Below are positions 1 to 7,352 of a DNA stretch of 13,242 nt, piece after piece. Below the pieces are notes generated by a model. That model was not told where the DNA came from. It saw nothing but the letters and a program-made list of their open reading frames with translations, and ran no database searches. Position 1 is the first letter of the stretch. Every line of letters begins with the position of its first letter. The position numbers were made by a program, and so were the translations under genes. Origin of the DNA: an uncultured Alphaproteobacteria bacterium (lineage in GTDB: Bacteria; Pseudomonadota; Alphaproteobacteria; Sphingomonadales; Sphingomonadaceae); NCBI GenBank assembly GCA_903939555.1, contig CAJAHV010000356.1:1-13242 (forward strand). Reading direction: 5' to 3'.

Positions 1-54
1 AAGGGTGGGCGGCAACGGTTCGGCCGGCGGTGCTGCGTCGTGTTGTTCAGCCAA
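1..54 (-). CDS. Possible 5' end of an unidentified leftward gene (partial)
   Basis: A reading frame on the minus strand is open from a TTG at 54-52 to the window edge and would begin M-A-E-Q-H-D-A-A-P-P-A-E-P-L-P-P-T-L. The start is suggested by a strong Shine-Dalgarno-like AAGGGGG at 69-63, eight bases upstream. The same frame stays open further upstream, so an earlier TTG at 99-97 (L-R-N-P-S-L-S-W-L-R-K-G-A-E-T) cannot be excluded. A weak -10-like TATCAT lies at 83-78. Only about 18 residues are visible, they are proline- and alanine-rich, and I do not recognise a family. It could be chance. Confidence 0.28.
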   Translation of the reverse strand, partial: MAEQHDAAPPAEPLPPTL

Positions 55-168
55 TGTTTCTGCCCCCTTGCGCAGCCATGATAGGCTGGGGTTACGCAAA
101 GGGCCAGATGTGTTCGGGCACCCTGTCGATTGGCGCAGCAATGCGCTGGCAGGCAGCGGCGCTTACTG

Positions 169-188
169 CCCCGGTTGCGCAGCCGGGG
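169..188 (-). terminator. GC-rich palindrome downstream of pgl, possible terminator
   Basis: CCCCGGTTGCGCAGCCGGGG folds back on itself with one wobble-type mismatch, starting 65 bases past the pgl stop codon. No T-run follows on either strand, so it is not a classic intrinsic terminator. It may protect the 3' end or work with Rho. The remaining bases from about 55 to 252 show no convincing gene. The 10-mer TTGCGCAGCC occurs at 68-77 and again at 175-184, inside this palindrome. Confidence 0.25.
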
Positions 189-252
189 TGCGGGGTGTTC
201 CGGCTGCTGCCAGCTTCCGCCGCCAGCTTCGGCCGCGAACCGGCGGGGCGCT

Positions 253-954
253 TTACGCGCACCAGTGGATATCGATGTCCATTTCGAGGTCGGCGAGCAG
301 CCGCCCGATCGGCAGGTTGCTCGATGCGCCATCCTTCAGCGCCTTTTCAACCAGCTTGCGCTTGTCCTTGCCGGTCAGCACCAGCGTGACAGTACGCGCC
401 GACACCAGCGCCGATTTGGTCAGGGTGACGCGGTTGACGGCCATGTCGGCGGGCATCGGATCGGGGCGGATGCCCATGGCGCGGCGCACCTTGGGGCCGT
501 TGAGCGCGCCATCATAATCGGGGCCGGGGAAGATCGAGGCGACATGGCCATTGGTGCCGACGCCGAGCCAGGCGAGATCGAGCGGCCATTCAAGATCGGC
601 GAGCCGTTCATCGGCGGCGCGGCCGGCGGCTTGCGGGTCGGTCTCGCCGGCGCACAGCGGCACGACGCGGGCGCGGCGCGGCAGGAACAATTTTGCCAGC
701 ATGCCGACGTTCGAGCGCGGGTCGGTTGGTGGCACCAGCCGGTCGTCGGTCGGCACGATGGTCACATCGGCCCATTCGAGCTTGCGCGCCGCCAGCAGGG
801 CAAGCGCTTCCTTGGGGGTTTCACCGCCGGGCAGCGCGACGATGGCGCGGCCGCGCGCTTCCAGCGCCTGTTCGATGATGAAGCCGACATCGCCGGCAAC
901 AGCTTCGGCAAGTTCGGTGGCGTCGTCATAGTCCCACCATTCGGCGTCGATCAT
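253..954 (-). CDS. pgl: 6-phosphogluconolactonase (Pgl/DevB type)
   Basis: Cytosolic enzyme that hydrolyses 6-phosphoglucono-1,5-lactone to 6-phosphogluconate, between Zwf and the Entner-Doudoroff or pentose-phosphate branches. The 233-residue product has the usual family length. Visible motifs are the phosphate-binding ALPGGETP near residues 40-47, the TDDR-LVP...SN segment (69-82, family DERxVP...SN) and the active-site loop GVGTNGHVASIFPG (131-144) with the catalytic-type His137. The family consensus in that loop is GxGxDGH, so Asn135 replaces the usual Asp. I chose the ATG at 954 because GGAG sits eight bases upstream; the frame runs back to a TTG at 1011, but the extra residues are unlike the family. 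It lies 68 bases downstream of dnaJ on the same strand, so it may be co-transcribed with dnaK-dnaJ. No zwf, edd or glk is visible beside it. Confidence 0.9.
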   Translation of the reverse strand: MIDAEWWDYDDATELAEAVAGDVGFIIEQALEARGRAIVALPGGETPKEALALLAARKLEWADVTIVPTDDRLVPPTDPRSNVGMLAKLFLPRRARVVPLCAGETDPQAAGRAADERLADLEWPLDLAWLGVGTNGHVASIFPGPDYDGALNGPKVRRAMGIRPDPMPADMAVNRVTLTKSALVSARTVTLVLTGKDKRKLVEKALKDGASSNLPIGRLLADLEMDIDIHWCA

Positions 955-1022
955 CGTATAAGCTCCAGCGTAAGGAAGGCGCGCTTTGGCACGTTTGGCG
1001 GCAGACGCCAACCGGGTCGGTC

Positions 1023-2183
1023 CTAGTCGGTCAGCTCGTTCCAGGCGTCCTTGAGCTTGGCGAAAAAGCCTTCCTGACGCGGGTTGTTCTTGCCGCCTTC
1101 GGCGGCTTCGAGCGTCTGGAACTCTTCCAGCAGTTCGCGTTGCCGCTTGGTCAGCTTGACCGGGGTTTCGACTTCGACCTGCACGACCAGATCGCCGAAG
1201 CCGCCGCCGGCCTGACCGCCGTTGAGCACCGGCATGCCACGGCCGCGCACCCGGAACTGCTTGCCGGTCTGGGTGCCGTGCGGCACGCGGACGACGGCGA
1301 CATCCTTGTCGAGCCCGGGGACTTCGATCTCGCCGCCCAGCGCCGCCGTGGTGATCGAGATCGGCGCGACGGCGAACAGCGTGGTGCCGTCGCGCTTGAG
1401 GATCGCATGCGGCTTGAGATGCACGAAGATGTACAGGTCGCCGGTCGGCCCGCCGCGCGATCCGGCCTCGCCTTCGCCGGCGACGCGGATGCGGGTGCCG
1501 TCATCGACGCCGCGCGGTACGTTGACGCTTAACGTTTTTTCTTTTTCGATCCGGCCGGCGCCGCGGCAGCTCTCGCACGGGTCGGCGATGACCTGGCCGG
1601 CGCCCTGGCACGCCGGGCAGGCGCGTTCGACGGTGAACAGGCCCTGACGCATCCCGACCCGGCCCTGGCCGCCGCAGGTGGTGCAGGCGCGCGCCGAAGT
1701 GCCGGGCTTGGCGCCGTTGCCGTCGCACGGTTCGCACTTGGCGGCGACTTCAACCGTCAGCGTTGCCGCCTTGCCGGTAAAGGCCTCCTCGAGCGTCATT
1801 TCGAGGTCGTAGCGCAGGTCCTGGCCACGCTGCGCGCCGCCCCGGCCGCGCTGTTGCCGGCCGCCACCCATGAACTCGCCGAAGATATTTTCGAAAATGT
1901 CGGAAAAACCGCCGAAATCCTGCGCCCCGAAGCCGCCGCCGCCGCCACCCTGCTGCGTGAAGGCGGCATGGCCGTAGCGATCATAGGCGGCGCGCTTCTG
2001 CGGGTCCTTCAGCACATCATAGGCTTCGGAAATTGACTTGAAACGCTGTTCGGCAGCAGCATCGCCGGGGTTCTTGTCGGGGTGCCACTTCATGGCGAGC
2101 CGGCGATAGGATGATTTCAGCGCCGCATCATCGGCGCCGCGCTGGCATTCCAGCAATTCATAATAATCGATTTCGGTGCTCAT
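1023..2183 (-). CDS. dnaJ: Chaperone protein DnaJ (type I Hsp40)
   Basis: Cytosolic co-chaperone that delivers unfolded clients to DnaK and stimulates its ATPase. The 386-residue protein has all type I parts in order: J domain (about 1-72) with the HPD triad at 34-36; a Gly/Phe-rich linker (about 78-120); a zinc-finger domain with four CxxCxGxG repeats at 150-157 (CEPCDGNG), 167-174 (CTTCGGQG), 189-196 (CPACQGAG) and 203-210 (CESCRGAG); then the two C-terminal substrate-binding and dimerisation domains. No key residue is missing. The start ATG at 2183 has AAGG four bases upstream and a purine-rich GGGAG further back. It lies 179 bases after dnaK on the same strand; no RpoH-type promoter was seen in that gap, so transcription probably comes through from dnaK, with the structured gap as a possible control point. 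Confidence 0.97.
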   Translation of the reverse strand: MSTEIDYYELLECQRGADDAALKSSYRRLAMKWHPDKNPGDAAAEQRFKSISEAYDVLKDPQKRAAYDRYGHAAFTQQGGGGGGFGAQDFGGFSDIFENIFGEFMGGGRQQRGRGGAQRGQDLRYDLEMTLEEAFTGKAATLTVEVAAKCEPCDGNGAKPGTSARACTTCGGQGRVGMRQGLFTVERACPACQGAGQVIADPCESCRGAGRIEKEKTLSVNVPRGVDDGTRIRVAGEGEAGSRGGPTGDLYIFVHLKPHAILKRDGTTLFAVAPISITTAALGGEIEVPGLDKDVAVVRVPHGTQTGKQFRVRGRGMPVLNGGQAGGGFGDLVVQVEVETPVKLTKRQRELLEEFQTLEAAEGGKNNPRQEGFFAKLKDAWNELTD

Positions 2184-2204
2184 CGGGCCTTGTTTCTCCC
2201 TTCC

Positions 2205-2230
2205 CGATCACGGGCGGCGCCGATCACGGG
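2205..2230. repeat. 10-bp direct repeat CGATCACGGG, two copies
   Basis: CGATCACGGG occurs at 2205-2214 and again at 2221-2230, separated by six bases, between the inverted repeat and the dnaJ start. Two identical half-sites with a 16-base period could be a protein-binding direct repeat or a small duplication. No regulator can be named. Confidence 0.5.
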
Positions 2231-2234
2231 TGGG

Positions 2235-2295
2235 TTGGGGGTGGGCTGTGCCAGAGACGACGGTGCCGACCCCCGACGGCACTTCCCACCCCCAA
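2235..2295. repeat. Inverted repeat (hairpin) in the dnaK-dnaJ gap, G-quadruplex capable
   Basis: TTGGGGGTGGG (2235-2245) is perfectly complementary to CCCACCCCCAA (2285-2295). After a two-base mismatch the stem continues with GTGCC (2248-2252) against GGCAC (2278-2282), giving about 16 pairs around a loop of roughly 25 bases. Four-run G motifs are present on the plus strand at 2228-2245 (GGGTGGGTTGGGGGTGGG) and on the minus (mRNA-sense) strand at 2304-2285 (GGGAGGGGCTTGGGGGTGGG). Hairpin and quadruplex would compete for the same bases. The composition recalls the G/C-run intergenic repeats common in sphingomonads, but a repeat family was not verified. Confidence 0.6.
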
Positions 2296-2296
2296 G

Positions 2297-2352
2297 CCCC
2301 TCCCGTTGCCGGTCCCCTGAAAGCGCTGCTTTGCGGAAACCGGCGGGAGGGG
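2297..2352 (-). repeat. Inverted repeat immediately after the dnaK stop, possible attenuator
   Basis: CCCCTCCC (2297-2304) pairs with GGGAGGGG (2345-2352), and GCCGGT (2308-2313) with ACCGGC (2339-2344), leaving a three-base bulge (2305-2307). A smaller stem AAAGC-GCT-GCTTT sits inside the loop (about 2320-2332). In the transcript the structure begins some 10 bases after the dnaK stop codon. There is no U-run, so full intrinsic termination is unlikely. Partial attenuation, an mRNA-end stabiliser, or an intergenic repeat are all possible. Confidence 0.5.
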
Positions 2353-2362
2353 AGTCGATCGC

Positions 2363-4261
<1,899 letters not shown>

Positions 4262-4345
4262 GAGCTTGTTTCCGTCCTTGTATTCGGGCCCGTGCGACGT
4301 TGCCCCGAAGCGGCGCCGCCCATCGTCCCTGGCTTGTTTGCCTGC

Positions 4346-4376
4346 CTCAGATAGGGGGCGTGAAAGCGCGTTCAAT
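4346..4376 (-). promoter_or_regulatory. Predicted RpoH (sigma-32) heat-shock promoter of dnaK
   Basis: On the minus strand ATTG (4376-4373) is followed after exactly 17 bases by CCTATCTGAG (4355-4346). The alphaproteobacterial heat-shock consensus is CTTG-N17/18-CYTATNTNNG: the -10 part matches at every defined position and the -35 part differs only in its first base. The predicted start is about 80 bases upstream of the dnaK ATG. No CIRCE inverted repeat (HrcA operator) was seen. Confidence 0.7.
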
Positions 4377-4476
4377 ACCGCCAGCGGATTTTGCTGCTGC
4401 AAAAACCGGCGCCCCGGCGATGACAAATGCCCGAACGCTCCCTAGCTATGCTGCGAATTGATGAAAGTCTGACCCG

Positions 4477-5007
4477 ATGCGTACCCCGATTGCCTTTGCC
4501 CTACTCGCCTTTGCCGCTCCCGGTCTTGCGGCGCCGCAGGCGACGCGAACGACCGCCAATATGGCGCCGCCCGCCGCGCGCACGACCGCGGCGCCGGTCA
4601 AGGAAGCCTGGGACCAGACCGCGCCGCGTGCCGATGCTGGCTGGGTGCGATTGAACCCGGTGCCGGGGCGGCCCTCGGCGGGCTATCTGACCATCACCGG
4701 TGGTGGCCAGCCCGACCGCCTGACCGGCGCCAGCGCGCCCGGTGTGCGCATCGAGATGCACAGCATGTCGATGAATGGCGGCGTGATGGCGATGGCCCGG
4801 CTCGACAGCCTTGCCGTGCCCGCCGGCGACCGCATCGCCTTTGCCCCGGGCGGCAATCATCTGATGATCTTCGGGCTGGCACCGGGTGCGAAAACCCTGC
4901 CGATCACGCTTGGCTTTGCCAGCGGCAAGACCGTGCGGATGGTCGCCGAAGTGCGTACCGCCGCCGCTGCTGCTGCTGTTGCTGCGGATCCGCATGCCGG
5001 CCATTAG
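4477..5007 (+). CDS. Periplasmic PCu(A)C-type copper chaperone (DUF461)
   Basis: Secreted copper-binding protein of the family that hands Cu(I) to cytochrome oxidase assembly. The 176-residue product starts with a signal peptide (hydrophobic MRTPIAFALLAFAAPGLA, probable cleavage near 18-19) and a low-complexity Ala/Pro/Thr linker (about 20-45). The family copper motif H(M)X10MX21HXM is exact: His95, Met106, His128 and Met130. The C-terminus is an alanine run (about 162-170) encoded by GCN repeats, ending in DPHAGH, whose histidines may add metal affinity. The start ATG follows a weak purine stretch (TGAAAG), and no strong promoter was identified in the 215-base divergent gap shared with dnaK. 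Its stop overlaps the next gene by 14 bases, so the two are probably translated together. No oxidase-assembly gene such as sco is visible nearby. Confidence 0.85.
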   Translation: MRTPIAFALLAFAAPGLAAPQATRTTANMAPPAARTTAAPVKEAWDQTAPRADAGWVRLNPVPGRPSAGYLTITGGGQPDRLTGASAPGVRIEMHSMSMNGGVMAMARLDSLAVPAGDRIAFAPGGNHLMIFGLAPGAKTLPITLGFASGKTVRMVAEVRTAAAAAAVAADPHAGH

Positions 5008-5467
5008 GCCGGCACGCCGCGCCCTCACCGCCGCCGAAACCGCGCTGGTGGCGCGGGTGTTCGGCAGTCAGGTCGATGCGTCGCTGGTCAGTGTGCGCAA
5101 CGCCAAATTCTGGATGTTCCACCCCCGGCGGGTGACGATGGCCCCCGACGGGCACATCTGGTGCCATCCCAACGGCGCTGACTGGTGCGCCGATTATGCC
5201 GGCGAGAGCCTCGGCTGGCAGGCGCATTTCGTCCATGAAATGACGCATGTCTGGCAGCATCAACAGGGCCGCAACCTTTTGCTGTCGCGCCTGCCGCTGG
5301 CGCGTTACCGCTATGAACTGCTGCCGGGCAAGCCGTTTGCGGCCTATGGTGTCGAACAACAGGCCTGCATCGTCGCCGATGCCTATCTGGCAGTGCAAGG
5401 CCGGCGACAACCGGGCCGGCCACCGCTGGCCGATTACGCAGCGCTGCTGCCGTTCGGGAACTGGTAG
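4994..5467 (+). CDS. Small HExxH-motif protein ('Vgr related protein' type), putative zinc peptidase-like
   Basis: A 157-residue protein that resembles sphingomonad proteins often annotated 'Vgr related protein', recognised by an N-terminal LTAAE...ARRVFG-like segment (here LTAAETALVARVFG, 11-24), a central MAPDGHIWCHP (49-59) and the zinc-peptidase-like HFVHEMTHVWQHQQ (78-91, HExxH at 81-85). A third zinc ligand is not obvious; Glu115 or Glu125 regions could serve. No signal peptide or membrane segment is visible. The proposed ATG lies inside the end of the copper chaperone gene (14-base overlap), suggesting translational coupling; the ribosome site is weak. The frame is open further upstream, but those residues are a shadow of the chaperone gene. 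The function is unknown: the HExxH suggests peptidase ancestry, not proven activity. Confidence 0.65.
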   Translation: MPAIRPARRALTAAETALVARVFGSQVDASLVSVRNAKFWMFHPRRVTMAPDGHIWCHPNGADWCADYAGESLGWQAHFVHEMTHVWQHQQGRNLLLSRLPLARYRYELLPGKPFAAYGVEQQACIVADAYLAVQGRRQPGRPPLADYAALLPFGNW

Positions 5468-5506
5468 CCGCCAGTCAGCCCGCCAAGGCAGCTTCGCGGT
5501 ACCGAT

Positions 5507-5537
5507 TTGCAGTCGGACGTGGCGCGCACGCTATAGT
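5507..5537 (+). promoter_or_regulatory. Possible housekeeping promoter of the Wzi-family gene
   Basis: TTGCAG (5507-5512) and TATAGT (5532-5537, 5 of 6 to the sigma-70 -10 box) are separated by 19 bases, longer than ideal. A start near 5544 would leave a leader of about 26 bases before the ATG at 5570. It lies just after the stop of the HExxH gene. Confidence 0.35.
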
Positions 5538-5569
5538 GATTGCCGCCGGGGAGGGATAAGGGGGCGCGT

Positions 5570-7180
5570 ATGATCGAAAACGCTATTCCCCGCGGCAACA
5601 CATGCCGAAATCTCGTGCGGACCGCCATGCGCGGCGTGGCATTGCTGGCGCTTTGCGCGGCTGGCGCCGCATGGGCCGGGCCGTTGGCTTTGGTCGGTGA
5701 TCGGCAATTGCGGCAGGACGTCGATCTGCTCAAGGCCGCCGGTTTTATCGAAGGACCTGTCGATAGCTGGCCGCTGCCCTGGGCCCAGATCGATGCCGGT
5801 GTAAGCCGCGCCCTCGCCGGACAGGCGCTCGACCCGTATCTGAAGGCGGCTGTTGATCGCCTCGATCGCCTCGGCGGGCTCGCTGCCCAGCCGATAGTGG
5901 TCAACGCGCGGATCGCGGCGACCAACAATGTGTCGGTGGCGCGTGATTTCGGCACGCTGGCGCGCGGCAAGGTCGATGCTGCCGCTTCTGCAGAGTTTAA
6001 TGGCAGCAACGTCAGCATCGCGATTGGTGCTGGCGTACGTTCGAACCAGACCGGCAGTGCCTTTAACTTCGAACCGTCGCAGATCGTCGTGCGTTTCGGC
6101 AACTGGGCGGCCTATGGCGGCTTTACCGAACAATGGTTCGGCCCCGGCCATGACGGGGCGCTGTTGTTTTCGAACAGCGCCCGGCCGTTTCCCAAGATTG
6201 GTATCAAGCGGCTGATGCCCGACCCTGTCGATCTTCCGGTCCTGCGCTGGCTCGGGCCGGTGCGGCTCGATCTGTTCGGCGGCGTGCTGAATGATGATCG
6301 GGATTTCAAGAACAGCTTTGTTGTCGGCACCCGGCTGAGCTTTTCCCCGACGCCAAGGGTCGAGATCGGGCTGAACCGGGCCCAGCAATTGTGCGGGCGC
6401 GGCCGCCCGTGCGGGGCCAGCCAGATCTTCAACTCGTTCCTCGGTTTCGGCAATGCCGACAACGCCAAGCCCGGCCTCGAGGCCTTCATCGCCCAGCCCG
6501 GCAACCAGATTGCCGGCTTCGATCTCAGCTACACGCGGCGCTTCGGCCAGACGACGGCCAAGCTTTACCTCGAGGCCGAAGCCGAGGATTTCGACAATAT
6601 CATTCTCGAGCAATGTATGCGTCTTGTTGGCGTAACGCTGACCGGCCCCTGGGGCGGCAACGGCGCCACCTGGATGGCCAATGTCGAATATAGCGACACG
6701 CTGGCGGCGTCGTTCTTCAACGGCACGCCGCTCGAATCGATCACCGGCGGGGAAACCGTTTATCCGGCATCGGCTTACAGCAACTTCCTGTATTTCAGCG
6801 GTTTCGCCTACCGATCGCTGCCGATCGGGCATTGGACCGATGGCGATGCCCGCAATCTCGTTATTTCCGCGGCGTTGACCGATAGCGGCAACCGGCGCTG
6901 GTACGGGTCGGTGCGCTCGGTGCACCTCAACATCAGCAATACCGGCAACCCGCCGCTGCCCGGCGCTTTCTATGATCCGGTCAGTCTTCCGAACAATGTC
7001 ATCAGCTACCGGGTGTCTGCCAATTCCGAAAAATTCGCGATCCTGACCGCCGGGGCCGAGGTGCCGACCAAGCTCGGGGATGTCGCGGTCGAAGCGCGTT
7101 ACCAGTCCGATTCGCCCAACACGCCCGATCGCCGCGCCGGCCGCTTTGGCGTGGAAATGAGCTTGCGCCAACGCTTCTGA
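5570..7180 (+). CDS. Capsule assembly Wzi-family outer-membrane beta-barrel protein
   Basis: A 536-residue protein of the Wzi-like family, whose E. coli member is an outer-membrane lectin anchoring capsule polysaccharide. The N-terminus is a long signal peptide: a positively charged region to about residue 21, a hydrophobic core VALLALCAAGAA, and probable cleavage after A-W-A near residue 36. It continues with DRQLRQDVDLLKAAGFIEGPV, typical of the N-terminal helix of this family, then alternating polar/hydrophobic strands. It ends in phenylalanine (SLRQRF), the usual signal for beta-barrel insertion. The ATG at 5570 is preceded by AAGGGGG; a longer TTG start at 5540 would place ten more residues before the signal peptide and is less likely. 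Three cysteines (in QLCGRGRPCG and EQCMRL) are unusual for a barrel. No polysaccharide synthesis or export gene is adjacent, so a capsule role is inference. Confidence 0.75.
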   Translation: MIENAIPRGNTCRNLVRTAMRGVALLALCAAGAAWAGPLALVGDRQLRQDVDLLKAAGFIEGPVDSWPLPWAQIDAGVSRALAGQALDPYLKAAVDRLDRLGGLAAQPIVVNARIAATNNVSVARDFGTLARGKVDAAASAEFNGSNVSIAIGAGVRSNQTGSAFNFEPSQIVVRFGNWAAYGGFTEQWFGPGHDGALLFSNSARPFPKIGIKRLMPDPVDLPVLRWLGPVRLDLFGGVLNDDRDFKNSFVVGTRLSFSPTPRVEIGLNRAQQLCGRGRPCGASQIFNSFLGFGNADNAKPGLEAFIAQPGNQIAGFDLSYTRRFGQTTAKLYLEAEAEDFDNIILEQCMRLVGVTLTGPWGGNGATWMANVEYSDTLAASFFNGTPLESITGGETVYPASAYSNFLYFSGFAYRSLPIGHWTDGDARNLVISAALTDSGNRRWYGSVRSVHLNISNTGNPPLPGAFYDPVSLPNNVISYRVSANSEKFAILTAGAEVPTKLGDVAVEARYQSDSPNTPDRRAGRFGVEMSLRQRF

Positions 7181-7352
7181 CGCCTGATTGGCGCTGACAG
7201 CGAGCGCATCCGGTTTTGCACGGATGTGCCGTCCCGGTGGTGCGATGGCCGCAACCATGGCCGCGGGGTTGCCACGGCACCGCCGCCGAAAAGCGCAGGC
7301 CGCATCGTCACGACTCTAGCCCTGCATGCGATCACGACCTAAAGGCCACGTC
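7181..7352 (+). other. Intergenic region between the Wzi-family gene and thrS, weak hairpins
   Basis: The 172-base gap holds two modest inverted repeats: CGCATCCG/CGGATGTG (7205-7212 and 7221-7228, one G-U pair, 8-base loop) and GCAACC/GGTTGC (7251-7256 and 7267-7272). Neither is followed by a T-run, so the first is at best a weak terminator. I saw no convincing promoter or T-box-like leader, and no small gene. Confidence 0.35.

Noticed and set aside
5..1026. Several overlapping plus-strand open frames across the pgl region, up to 298 codons
   Set aside because: They are antisense to pgl and have no family-like motif, ribosome site or consistent start.
4262..4426. 55-residue N-terminal extension of DnaK
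   Set aside because: DnaK proteins start at MAKVIGIDLGTT; the extension contains the predicted RpoH promoter and is not conserved-looking.
4443..4476. Promoter candidate for the copper chaperone gene (ATGACA at 4420 with TAGCTA or TATGCT)
   Set aside because: Spacing and -10 matches are poor in each combination, so no site is reported.
4960..4986. Short GCN trinucleotide run near the end of the copper chaperone gene
   Set aside because: It simply codes the alanine-rich tail; too short and imperfect to call as a separate microsatellite.
5531..7258. 575-codon open frame on the minus strand opposite the Wzi-family gene
   Set aside because: The plus-strand frame has a signal peptide, barrel-type C-terminus and ribosome site; the opposite frame has none of these and is rich in shadow-type Arg/Ala/Gly residues.
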